NCBI RefSeq assembly: GCF_004103755.1
Contig: NZ_CP035283.1
Location: forward strand, 2,542,001 to 2,606,000
Source: Caproiciproducens sp. NJN-50
GTDB lineage: Bacteria > Bacillota > Clostridia > Oscillospirales > Acutalibacteraceae
Reading direction: 5' to 3'
DNA length: 64,000 nucleotides
Shown here: positions 41,161-49,062 of the stretch, piece after piece
Layout: each line of letters opens with the position of its first letter
How positions within the stretch are numbered: the first letter of the stretch is position 1
Notes under the pieces: generated by a model
The model's database searches: none
Told to the model about the DNA's origin: nothing
What the model saw: only the letters and a program-made list of their open reading frames with translations
Position numbers and translations under genes: made by a program

Positions 41161-42168
41161 ATGGAGAAAAAATTAGTCACCAGAAAAGACGTCGCGGAAT
41201 ATGCCGGCGTAACGGAAACGATCGTTTCCTATGTCATGAACAACAACCGTTACGTCGCGAAGGAGAAGCGGGAGCGCGTACTGGACGCGATGCGAAAGCT
41301 GCATTACGTGCCCAACACGATGGCCCGCGGGCTGAAAGGAAAGCGCAGCAACCACATCCTTTTTATCGCGGACAGCATCGCAAATGAGCATTTCGGCAGA
41401 ATTGTAGAGGAAATGGATCAGTTTGCCTATGACAAAGGCTACCTGATTTCGCTGATGAGGGACCGCAACGACATGGATTTCGTCACTCATATCATCAGCC
41501 GGCAGATCGACGGAGTGGTCATCAGCTCCGTCAGTTTCGGCGAGGAATACATCGCGCGGTTTATGGATTACGGCGTCCATGTGGTCCTGCTGGGGAACCG
41601 GGATTACTCCGATGTGGACCCGCGCGCCGGAATCGTTCATATCGGAATGAAGAACGGCATGGAGAATGTCGTCAAGCTGATGGTGAAAAAGGGCCGCACG
41701 AAAATCGCCTATATCGACCGCACCAGCACCCGGAATCATTTCAGCACCATGCGCGACCTGCGTTACCGCGGTTTTCGCCTTCAAATGGAAAAAAGCGGTC
41801 TCCCCTTCGATGAAGCGGAGCAGTTTTTCACCGGTTTTGCGACAAGGGAAGCCCTGGCGGACGGAATCGAACAAAAACTGAAAAGCGGATTGAAACTTGA
41901 CGCCATGGTCTGCAGAAACGACTATATGGCGGCGGTTGCGATGGAAGCGGTCAAACGCTGCGGCCTCAGGATTCCGGACGATATCGCCATTATGGGGTTT
42001 GACAATTCCGAATTCAGCCAGTTTCTTCAGCCCAAACTTTCAACCGTGCAAATCAACCGGAAAGAAATCGCCCGCTGCATCATTACAATGCTGGACGACA
42101 TGATCGCGGGCAAGGATACCGCCGGCAAAATGGTGGAAACCACCTTGATCGAACGGGAGACCACATGA
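41161..42168 (+). CDS. LacI-family repressor of the sugar locus
   Basis: A 335-residue regulator: helix-turn-helix and hinge (VTRKDVAEYAGVTETIVSYVMNNNRYVAKEKRERVLDAMRKLHYVPNTMARGLKG), then a sugar-binding-like effector core (ILFIADSIANEHFGRIVEEMDQFAYDKGYLI, DGVVISSVSF, DAMVCRNDYMAAVAMEA, IAIMGFDNSEFSQFLQPKLSTV). It is 16 bases after the epimerase gene and co-transcribed with it. Three matching 14-bp elements in the surrounding promoters make it the probable repressor of all three units. Confidence 0.9.
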   Translation: MEKKLVTRKDVAEYAGVTETIVSYVMNNNRYVAKEKRERVLDAMRKLHYVPNTMARGLKGKRSNHILFIADSIANEHFGRIVEEMDQFAYDKGYLISLMRDRNDMDFVTHIISRQIDGVVISSVSFGEEYIARFMDYGVHVVLLGNRDYSDVDPRAGIVHIGMKNGMENVVKLMVKKGRTKIAYIDRTSTRNHFSTMRDLRYRGFRLQMEKSGLPFDEAEQFFTGFATREALADGIEQKLKSGLKLDAMVCRNDYMAAVAMEAVKRCGLRIPDDIAIMGFDNSEFSQFLQPKLSTVQINRKEIARCIITMLDDMIAGKDTAGKMVETTLIERETT

Positions 42169-42237
42169 TGATTGAAAATTTCTTTCAAGCCGCAGCTCTC
42201 AATTCACAAAAAAATACGGTTCTTTGTGCAAATGCTA

Positions 42238-42335
42238 TTGACATTGACGGTAAAACGGGGGTAAAATGAGTCGAAAGAATCGCTCATGCAGTTTGGTATG
42301 GGCGAGTTTTTTCAGCGAATGTACATTCGTATGTA
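42238..42335 (+). promoter_or_regulatory. Promoter and operator 3 before the isomerase gene
   Basis: TTGACA (42238-42243), 18-base spacer, TAAAAT (42262-42267). TACATTCGTATGTA (42322-42335) lies in the leader just before the ribosome-binding site and matches operators 1 and 2. Confidence 0.6.
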
Positions 42336-42352
42336 TATCAGGAAAGGACAGC

Positions 42353-43705
42353 ATGCACATGAAGACCACACTGAACGTTGGATTTATCACAACCGTTTCC
42401 GGCAGATGGCCCCGCGAAACACCGCAAAAGAGGATGGAACGCTACGGAGCGTTTTTAAACGAAAAGCTTTCACAGGTCAACCTGATTACTTTCGACACGC
42501 TGATTGACTCCACGGAGCGGATCGACACCGCGATCGACACGCTCAGAGCAAAGGGCGCGGACCTGGTGATTATGCTGTACGGAGCCTTCACCGGGGACGA
42601 CGTGTGCACGGGAATCGCGGACAGCCTGAACGTGCCGCTGATCCTCTGGGCACCCCGGGAACCGGAGCTTGGCGGAGGGCGCCTGCTGTCCAACGCGTTG
42701 GTCGCGCTGACCATGAACAGCGCCTCCATGCATCGGCTGGGACATACCTGCTATCCGGTTTACGGCAATCTGGAGGAACCGGAGGCAGTCTCCAGGGTGC
42801 TCTCCGTTGTCAACGCCTATGCCGTGGTCAAAAAGATGCGCCACACGGTTCTGGGATTGTTCGGTTACCGCCCTACCGCTTTTTACAATTCCGCTTTTGA
42901 TGAAGGGCTGATCCGCCGGACTTTCGGCATCCGGATGGAAGAAACCGATTTGAAAACCGTCTTCGATGAAATGGAAAAAACGGACCCGAAAGAGCTGGAG
43001 AAAGACCAGCAGCTGGTTCGCGATACTTTCTCCATGGTCGATACTCTCCCGCAGGAATATAAGGAGAATCACTCCAGGCTTTACCTGGCGCTGAAAAATC
43101 TGGTTCGGCGGGAAGGTTACGATTACTGCGCGATCAAATGCTGGCCGGAAATGGGGAATCTGAAAACGACCCCCTGCGCGGTCCTCGGGCGTCTTGCCGA
43201 CGCAAATATCAACATTGCCTGCGAAGGCGACGTCGACGCCGCCCTTTCCATGATCGCGCAGAACGGCATTACGGGACACACGAATTTTATCACCGACATG
43301 ATCGATCTGCACGAGAAGGAAAACACTTTGACTTTCTGGCATTGCGGCAACGCCGCGCCGTCGCTTCACCACCCCGATTACCCGACCAAAATGGGCGACC
43401 ATCCTTTGGCGGGCCAAGGAACCGCATTCTATACGACCTTGAAAGAAGGCCCTGTCACCATCTCAAGATTCTGCAACATCGACGGTGCCTACAAGCTGTT
43501 CCTGATTCGCGGAACCGCCTCAAAGACGGACCTTTACACGCCGGGCTGCATGATCAACGTTGTCCCCGACGCACCGGTCAGCCGGATCATGGAAGCGATC
43601 CTGAAAAACGGAGTTCCGCACCATTACAGCATTGTGTGGGACGACGTCGCGGATATTATGACACAGGTTGCGGAAATTCTTGGAATCGAAGTTATAAAAT
43701 ATTAA
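42353..43705 (+). CDS. L-fucose/L-arabinose isomerase-family protein
   Basis: A 450-residue sugar isomerase-like protein. The N-terminal Rossmann-type parts (NVGFITTVSGRWPRETPQKRMERYGAFL, ADLVIMLYGAFTGDDVCTGIADSLNVPLILWAPREPE) and the C-terminal active-site half (YDYCAIKCWPEMG, CEGDVDAALSMIAQNGITGHTNFITDMIDLHEKENTLTFWHCGNAAPSL) fit the FucI/AraA superfamily. Candidate Mn ligands are in CEGDVDA, MIDLHEKEN and FWHCGNAAP. It should convert an aldose to a ketose. ATG 42353 follows AAAGGA. Sulfoquinovose isomerases belong to the same broad family, so the substrate is open. Confidence 0.82.
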   Translation: MHMKTTLNVGFITTVSGRWPRETPQKRMERYGAFLNEKLSQVNLITFDTLIDSTERIDTAIDTLRAKGADLVIMLYGAFTGDDVCTGIADSLNVPLILWAPREPELGGGRLLSNALVALTMNSASMHRLGHTCYPVYGNLEEPEAVSRVLSVVNAYAVVKKMRHTVLGLFGYRPTAFYNSAFDEGLIRRTFGIRMEETDLKTVFDEMEKTDPKELEKDQQLVRDTFSMVDTLPQEYKENHSRLYLALKNLVRREGYDYCAIKCWPEMGNLKTTPCAVLGRLADANINIACEGDVDAALSMIAQNGITGHTNFITDMIDLHEKENTLTFWHCGNAAPSLHHPDYPTKMGDHPLAGQGTAFYTTLKEGPVTISRFCNIDGAYKLFLIRGTASKTDLYTPGCMINVVPDAPVSRIMEAILKNGVPHHYSIVWDDVADIMTQVAEILGIEVIKY

Positions 43706-43707
43706 AT

Positions 43708-43752
43708 ACCGTAAGGAAGACAGGGGCGGCCCCCCTGTCTTCCTTACGGTTA
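43708..43752. terminator. Long hairpin between isomerase and MerR genes
   Basis: A 19-bp stem (ACCGTAAGGAAGACAGGGG with its complement) around a short GC loop, with little T-run on the plus side and ATTTAAT on the minus side. It overlaps the end of the convergent MerR gene. Confidence 0.65.
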
Positions 43753-44136
43753 ACCCGGTTTCCTTTTCAGTTCATGCTCGCATGGAAGAACCTGATTGTT
43801 ATATCGTTCAATCTTGCCGTTCAGACGTTCCAGCGTTTCCTGCATTTCCGTGATTCTTTGAATCAACCGGTCCCGTTGATCCACCAGCAATGCCTTTCGG
43901 GCCGCCATTGTTTTGTCTCCCTGTTGAAACAGCCTGACGTATTCAATCAGAACCTCAATCGGCAGTCCCGCATTGCGCATGCATTTTATAAACTCGATCC
44001 ACCTGCAATCCTCTTCCAGGTAATCGCGGATTCCGCCCGCCGTGCGGTTCACGCTGGGAATGAGTCCGACCCGTTCGTAGTAACGAAGAGTATCGGGAGT
44101 TAAACTGCATCTTTTGCTAACTTCAGCGATTGTCAT
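43750..44136 (-). CDS. MerR-family regulator, AdhR/NmlR-like
   Basis: A 128-residue MerR protein: winged helix MTIAEVSKRCSLTPDTLRYYERVGLIPSVNRTAGGIRDYLEEDCRWIEFIKCMRNAGLPIEVLIEYV, then a dimer coiled coil (KALLVDQRDRLIQRITEMQETLERLNGKIERYNNQ). Cysteine 52 (in EFIKCMRNAG) falls at the position of the aldehyde-reactive cysteine of Bacillus AdhR. Start 44136 follows GGAGGCG. It is third after an aldo/keto reductase and a flavoprotein, and a 19-base-spacer MerR promoter precedes that operon. Confidence 0.88.
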   Translation of the reverse strand: MTIAEVSKRCSLTPDTLRYYERVGLIPSVNRTAGGIRDYLEEDCRWIEFIKCMRNAGLPIEVLIEYVRLFQQGDKTMAARKALLVDQRDRLIQRITEMQETLERLNGKIERYNNQVLPCEHELKRKPG

Positions 44137-44172
44137 CGGACGCCTCCAATCAGTCAATCCATTGAAAAAACG

Positions 44173-44805
44173 CTAGCGGACAAAATTGGTAGCTATGTGC
44201 TCCTCCTGTTTAGGAAATGGGATCCCGGCTTTGATCCCCGCTTCCTTGCATTTCAAAAACCAGGCCATATTTCTGCCCAGAATACGCATGACTTGAAGCC
44301 CTTCCAAATCCTTCTTTACGTCGTCCGGTGAAATCCCATGCACCATATTCCAATAGCGCGACGAAATGACCGGCATTTCAGATATGGTAAGATACTTATT
44401 GAGCTGTTCAAACGCGGCGGTCGTTCCCGCGCGCCTGGCGGAAACGACGCAGGCGGCCGGTTTCAGATAGAAAACATTCTGGCCGGAACTTGCATTGGAA
44501 TAGAAGACCCGATCCAAAAACGACGTGATTGCCCCGCTGGCCGCCGCGTAATGTACAGGGGATCCGAACACGAAGCCGTCAGCGTCTTTCGCAAGCGCCA
44601 CAAATTCGTTGACACAATCGTCAAATACGCACGTTCCGTATTTCTGACAGTGCCCGCACGCGATACAGCCCGATACGGGCTTCGTGCCGATCTGAAAAAT
44701 TTCGGTTGTTATGTGTTCTTCGTTCAGGGTTTTCGCGACTTCCGCAAGAGCGGTATAGGTGCAGCCCTTCGCGTGAGGGCTGCCGTTTACCAATAGAACT
44801 TTCAT
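44173..44805 (-). CDS. Flavodoxin-family NAD(P)H reductase / iron-sulfur flavoprotein-like
   Basis: A 210-residue FMN-binding protein. The phosphate loop is VNGSPHAKGCTYTALAEVAKTL. The segment VSGCIACGHCQKYGTCVFDDC carries closely spaced cysteines, as in iron-sulfur flavoproteins. The flavin-contacting ADGFVFGSPVHYAAASGAITSFLDRVF follows. Likely an electron-transfer or quinone/aldehyde-stress reductase under MerR control with the adjacent aldo/keto reductase. Confidence 0.88.
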   Translation of the reverse strand: MKVLLVNGSPHAKGCTYTALAEVAKTLNEEHITTEIFQIGTKPVSGCIACGHCQKYGTCVFDDCVNEFVALAKDADGFVFGSPVHYAAASGAITSFLDRVFYSNASSGQNVFYLKPAACVVSARRAGTTAAFEQLNKYLTISEMPVISSRYWNMVHGISPDDVKKDLEGLQVMRILGRNMAWFLKCKEAGIKAGIPFPKQEEHIATNFVR

Positions 44806-44942
44806 CGCATTGCCATCCCTTTCTTTCAGTTTATGTCTCTTTTCTCATCCGAAGCGGATCCCGGCATGAGAGGGGACCGCGTTCCGCCCGGCCCGCGGGC
44901 AAAATCCGGCGCGGCGGCGGGAAGCATCCCGAAAGGACCGAA

Positions 44943-46064
44943 TCATTGCCGATGCTCAAAGGTTTCCGCCACAAGCTCAAGCAGGGTGGGAATCGGCAGA
45001 TGCTGCGGACACTGCTTTTCGCATTGCCCGCATTTGACGCATTCGGACGCTTTCCCATAGGTCTGCGCGTAATTGCCGTAATAAACGCTCTGAACGGAAA
45101 AACCTCGGATTTTCGATCTTTTCTCCGCGTTATACAGGTCAAAATATTTTGGGATCGCGATCTTTTGGGGACACCCGGCCACGCAATACCCGCAGGCGGT
45201 GCACGGAATGGCGATGGAAGCGCAAATAATATCGACGGCCCGGCCCACAATGCCGAATTCTTCCTCCGTCATCGGCACAAAATTCTGCATGTAGCCGGTG
45301 TTGTCAAGAAGCTGCTCCATATTGCTCATCCCGCTGAGAACGACTATAACGCCGTCGTGGCTCGCGGCAAACCGGATCGCCCAGGAAGGGACGGAACGGT
45401 CCGGCGCGCAATCCCTGAAAAGCTTTACAGCCTCTTCCGGAATATTGGCCAGCGTGCCGCCCTTGACCGGCTCCATGACGATCAGATCCTTCTTATGCTT
45501 TCTCACTACTTCATAGCATTTGCGCGACTGGACGCTCTCGCTGTTCCAGTCCAGGTAGTTGAGCTGGATCTGCACCACGTCGACTTCGGGGTGGGCGGTC
45601 AATATCTCGTCGAGCAGACCGGCATTGTCATGGTAGGAAAAACCTATTTTCCGTACTTTCCCCTCCTGTTTCTTTTTCTGGATAAACGCGAAACTGTCAA
45701 GTTTCTGCGCGATGGCGTAATGGTTTACATTGAGATTGTGAAGCAGGTAATAATCGAAATACTCCACGCCGCACTTTTCAAGCTGCTCATTGAAAATGCG
45801 CTCCATATCCTCTTTCGTTTTCAGGAACATCGTTGGCATCTTCGAGGTCAGCGTGAAACTGCCGCGGGGATGCCTTTTCACAAGCGCTTCCCGGGCGGCA
45901 ATTTCGCTTTGAAAATTGTGGTACATGTAAGCAGTGTCAAAATAGGTAAAGCCTCTTTCAAGAAACGCGTCCACCATCCGCTTCATCTCATCCAGGTCGA
46001 CGCTTGCCTGATCGTTCTTGTTTTTCAGCGGCAGACGCATCAGACCGAATCCCAATTTTTTCAT
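44943..46064 (-). CDS. Aldo/keto reductase with C-terminal 4Fe-4S domain
   Basis: A 373-residue protein. Residues 1-270 form an AKR barrel (GFGLMRLPL, GFTYFDTAYMYHNFQSE with the catalytic Asp-Tyr, TLTSKMPTM with Lys, YYLLHNLN with His). The C-terminus adds ferredoxin-like cysteines: CTACGYCVAGCP and CVKCGQCEKQCP. It probably reduces aldehydes or ketones using ferredoxin-linked electrons. It is first in a MerR-regulated operon, promoter at 46142-46172. Confidence 0.92.
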   Translation of the reverse strand: MKKLGFGLMRLPLKNKNDQASVDLDEMKRMVDAFLERGFTYFDTAYMYHNFQSEIAAREALVKRHPRGSFTLTSKMPTMFLKTKEDMERIFNEQLEKCGVEYFDYYLLHNLNVNHYAIAQKLDSFAFIQKKKQEGKVRKIGFSYHDNAGLLDEILTAHPEVDVVQIQLNYLDWNSESVQSRKCYEVVRKHKKDLIVMEPVKGGTLANIPEEAVKLFRDCAPDRSVPSWAIRFAASHDGVIVVLSGMSNMEQLLDNTGYMQNFVPMTEEEFGIVGRAVDIICASIAIPCTACGYCVAGCPQKIAIPKYFDLYNAEKRSKIRGFSVQSVYYGNYAQTYGKASECVKCGQCEKQCPQHLPIPTLLELVAETFEHRQ

Positions 46065-46141
46065 TCCAAGCCCTCTTTCCCGTTTTAACTTCCAAGCTCA
46101 TTTTGAATGATTCCGGCCGCTTGCAAAAGCCGTTTAAGGAC

Positions 46142-46172
46142 AGTGTAGCATCTGGAGTTCACTCCAAGTCAA
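46142..46172 (-). promoter_or_regulatory. MerR-type promoter with 19-base spacer
   Basis: On the minus strand TTGACT (46172-46167), a 19-base spacer and TACACT (46147-46142). The spacer contains the dyad TGGAGT-GA-ACTCCA (46153-46166), the classic MerR operator. The rest of the gap to znuA (46173-46445) shows no gene or clear terminator. Confidence 0.85.
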
Positions 46173-46445
46173 GAGCTTTTCTGCATTTTATTTCCGGAAG
46201 CCCGTAAAAGAGAAGCCTTCCCCACGGAAAGGAACCGACGCACGTTATTCTGCTCAACTTCTATTCTTTCATTACATTACAAATATCATTCAAGCGAGAA
46301 AAAGGATCTGCTGACCAGCCTTCGTCTAACAGCGGTCCCTGATACGGCAAAGAAAAAGAATCAGTTTATCCGCAATTGAAAGCGCGAACGATTTTGGCCG
46401 TAAGGCACGGGCCGCCGGTCAGCGCTTCCATGCCGGCGCGGTTTT

Positions 46446-47378
46446 TCACTTTGAAAGACTGCCGCTGATTTCGTCCAGATTGGCCTTCATGCGGTCGAGG
46501 TAGGTCATGCCGTCCTCGCTGCTCTCGATCGTGTAGATCTGCTCGACTTCGGCGCCGACCTGGTCGGCCAGCGTCTGTGACACGGCGGGGCTGACCATAT
46601 CTTCCACAAAGATCGTTTTCACATGGTTGTCTTTGCAGTAATCCACCAGCTCCGCCAGTTTCTTCGCGCTGGGCTCGCCTTCCGCGAAAACGTCTTCCAC
46701 GCTGTTCTGGCTCAGGCCGAAATCCCGGCACAAATAAGCGAAAGCGGCGTGGCCGGTGACAAAGCTCTTGGTCTGGTCCGACCGAAATTTCTGATTGTAC
46801 TCCGAGTAAAGGCTTTCAAGCTGCGAGATAAAATCGTTGCAGTTCTGATCGAAATAAGCCTTGTCGGTGGGGTCCGCCTTCGCCAGCGCGTCCCGGATGT
46901 TTTTCGCCTCGACTTCCGCGCCTTTCAGGCTGATCCACAGATGCGGATCGTATTGGCCGTGCTCCTTGATCTCATCCGGGTCCGTATTCTGGATCGGAGT
47001 TGCGCCTTTTGAAGCTTCGACCGCAATCAGATTTTTGTTGTCTGCGGCTTCGACCGCCTTTTCAGCCCACGATTCCATCCCAAAGCCGTTGTAGACAAAA
47101 ACCTGCGCCGTGCTCAGCCCGGCGATATCCTGCGCTTTCGGCTCAAAGTCATGCGGCTCCGTGCCGTCCGGGATGATGGTTGAGATTTTCACTCTGTCTT
47201 TTCCGACGGCCTCCGTGAATTCCTTCATGGCGTCGAATGTCACGGACACCTGGATTTTCTCACTGCCGCTTGACGTTTCGCTGCCCCCCGAGCTCTCTTT
47301 CGGCTGCCCGCCGCCGCATGCGGAAAAAAGCAGGAGCGAAACCATGCAAAGCGCAAACGGAATCATTTTCTTTCTCAT
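46446..47378 (-). CDS. znuA: Zinc ABC transporter substrate-binding lipoprotein
   Basis: A 310-residue cluster A-I metal-binding lipoprotein. The lipobox is LLFSAC. Zinc-ligand segments are IPDGTEPHDFEP (His), GQYDPHLWISLKG (His), FVTGHAAFAYLC (His) and TIFVEDMVSPAV (acidic ligand). It lacks the long His-rich loop of some ZnuA proteins. It is divergent from znuC-znuB, with a shared Fur-family box at 47406-47420. Zinc is favoured over manganese because of COG0523 genes in the operon. Confidence 0.9.
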   Translation of the reverse strand: MRKKMIPFALCMVSLLLFSACGGGQPKESSGGSETSSGSEKIQVSVTFDAMKEFTEAVGKDRVKISTIIPDGTEPHDFEPKAQDIAGLSTAQVFVYNGFGMESWAEKAVEAADNKNLIAVEASKGATPIQNTDPDEIKEHGQYDPHLWISLKGAEVEAKNIRDALAKADPTDKAYFDQNCNDFISQLESLYSEYNQKFRSDQTKSFVTGHAAFAYLCRDFGLSQNSVEDVFAEGEPSAKKLAELVDYCKDNHVKTIFVEDMVSPAVSQTLADQVGAEVEQIYTIESSEDGMTYLDRMKANLDEISGSLSK

Positions 47379-47404
47379 TTTTTCATCCTCCGTCTAAATT
47401 CTAC

Positions 47405-47461
47405 TTGCAAATGATTTGCATTTGCGTTTATAATATAAGTCAGCACCATTTCATTTGTCAA
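47405..47461. promoter_or_regulatory. Divergent promoters with a Zur-like 7-1-7 box
   Basis: The perfect palindrome TGCAAAT-G-ATTTGCA (47406-47420) is a 7-1-7 Fur-family site. Plus strand: TTGCAA (47405-47410), 18 bases, TATAAT (47429-47434). Minus strand: TTGACA (47461-47456), 17 bases, TTATAT (47438-47433). The box overlaps the plus -35 and the minus start region, so one repressor could close both units. Confidence 0.75.
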
Positions 47462-47491
47462 GATTTTTTTGGAAGGGAAATTGAGATTCGC

Positions 47492-48160
47492 ATGATTCAG
47501 GCAAATCATCTGTATTTTTCCTATACGGGCTCTCCCCCCTACGTTCTCGACGGAATCGATCTGACCATCCGGGACGGCGAATATATTTCCGTCATGGGGG
47601 AAAACGGATGCGGCAAAAGCACCTTCATCCGATTGATCCTGGGATTTCTCAAGCCGACGAAAGGATCCGTTTCTTCCAGCGCGAAAAGGATCGGCTATGT
47701 CCCGCAGAAAAGCGATTTTGTCAATTCCGGCTTTCCGATCACGGTGGGCGAGCTGTTGAATTCCTACCGCAGGCTTTTGAAAATCAAAAAGAAAGGCACG
47801 GTGGATCAGGCCCTCGGCCTTGTGGGAATGAGCCCGTACCGAAACGCGCTGATCGGAGCGCTTTCGGGCGGGCAGCAGCAGAAGGTCCTGCTTGCGCGGG
47901 CCCTCATGGGGAACCCGGATCTGCTGATCCTGGACGAACCCTCGACGGGGGTAGACCTTCAGGGCCAAAAGGAAATCTACGGCTTTCTGAGCCGCCTGAA
48001 CCGGAACAGAGGCATCACCATCGTGTCCGTCGAACACAACCTGGACGCGGCCGTGGCCAATTCCACCCGGATCTATCATCTGGCCGGCGGAAAGGGGCAC
48101 TCCTGCACGCCGGAAAAATACGCGTCCGAATTTTTGAGATCACGGGAAAGGAATTCATAA
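47492..48160 (+). CDS. znuC: Zinc ABC transporter ATPase
   Basis: A 222-residue ABC ATPase: Walker A GENGCGKS, Q-loop YVPQKSDF, signature LSGGQQQK, Walker B LLILDEPSTGVD, H-loop SVEHNLD. It belongs to the ZnuC/MntB metal subfamily by context. ATG 47492 was chosen as the start of the ABC domain; the open frame extends upstream through the promoter. znuB starts one base after its stop codon. Confidence 0.92.
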   Translation: MIQANHLYFSYTGSPPYVLDGIDLTIRDGEYISVMGENGCGKSTFIRLILGFLKPTKGSVSSSAKRIGYVPQKSDFVNSGFPITVGELLNSYRRLLKIKKKGTVDQALGLVGMSPYRNALIGALSGGQQQKVLLARALMGNPDLLILDEPSTGVDLQGQKEIYGFLSRLNRNRGITIVSVEHNLDAAVANSTRIYHLAGGKGHSCTPEKYASEFLRSRERNS

Positions 48161-48161
48161 G

Positions 48162-49001
48162 ATGCTGCAGTACGCCTTCATGAAAAATGCCTTGTTCGTT
48201 TCTTTCTTTATTTCCATTCTTTGCCCGAGCATCGGGATTTTCCTGGTGCTGCGGCGCTATTCCATGATCGGAGACACGCTCTCCCACTCCTCTCTGGCCG
48301 GCATCGCGCTCGGGCTGCTGCTGGGCCGCAGCCCATTGATCGGCGCATTCCTCTTTACTTCCTTCTGCGGCGCGCTCATTGAATTCCTCCGCAGGTATTT
48401 CAAAAAACACACCGACCTGATCCTCACCATCGTGCTTGCGCTCAGCGTCGGAACGGCGATCACCATTATCAGTTCCGGAAAAGCCCACGCCAATGTGGAC
48501 TCTTTCCTGTTCGGGAGCGTTCTGACCGTGACGAAGTCGGACCTTGTCACTGTTTTCGCGCTCAGCATGATCTCCGTCGTCACGATTTTTCTCCTGTATG
48601 ATCAGATGATCTATATCGCCTACGACGAGGAGGCGGCGAAAGTCGCCGGCGTCAGAGTCCAGCTGATCAATTACATCTTCTCGATCCTGGTCGCGGCCGC
48701 CATCGCCGTTTCCATCCGCATCGTGGGCGTCCTCGTTCTGAGTTCCATGATCGCCCTCCCGGTCGCGACGGCGCTGCAGCTTGGGAAAGGATTCCGGACC
48801 ACGCTGTTCTGTTCGATCCTGTTCAGCATGACGGACGTCCTTCTGGGGCTGTTCCTGTCCTACTATCTCAATGTGGCGCCGGGCGGATTTTCCGCTCTCC
48901 TTTCCGTCGCCGTCCTCATGATCGTGATCTTGGTGAAAAAGCTGTCGGCCGCCGGAAAACAGACTGCGGTCCGGCCGCGCACCCGGACAGGGCGAGGTTG
49001 A
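48162..49001 (+). CDS. znuB: Zinc ABC transporter permease
   Basis: A 279-residue ABC-3 family permease with about eight helices (FFISILCPSIGIFLVLRRYSMIGDTLSHSSLAGIALGLLL; AYDEEAAKVAGVRVQLINYIFSILVAAAIAVSIRIVGVLVLSSMIALPVATALQLGKGF). The histidine in DTLSHSSLAG and the AxVxG-type loop (KVAGVRV) are family features. It works with ZnuC and the divergently encoded ZnuA. Confidence 0.92.
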   Translation: MLQYAFMKNALFVSFFISILCPSIGIFLVLRRYSMIGDTLSHSSLAGIALGLLLGRSPLIGAFLFTSFCGALIEFLRRYFKKHTDLILTIVLALSVGTAITIISSGKAHANVDSFLFGSVLTVTKSDLVTVFALSMISVVTIFLLYDQMIYIAYDEEAAKVAGVRVQLINYIFSILVAAAIAVSIRIVGVLVLSSMIALPVATALQLGKGFRTTLFCSILFSMTDVLLGLFLSYYLNVAPGGFSALLSVAVLMIVILVKKLSAAGKQTAVRPRTRTGRG

Positions 49002-49062
49002 CAATCCGCCTGATTCCGACTAAGATAAGCTCAAAATCATTGCCCCGCGGAGGAACTTTTTT

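Noticed and set aside
46366..46731. 121-residue minus-strand ORF overlapping the 3' end of znuA
   Set aside because: It is an alternative frame of znuA with repetitive Arg/Gly composition and no start signal.
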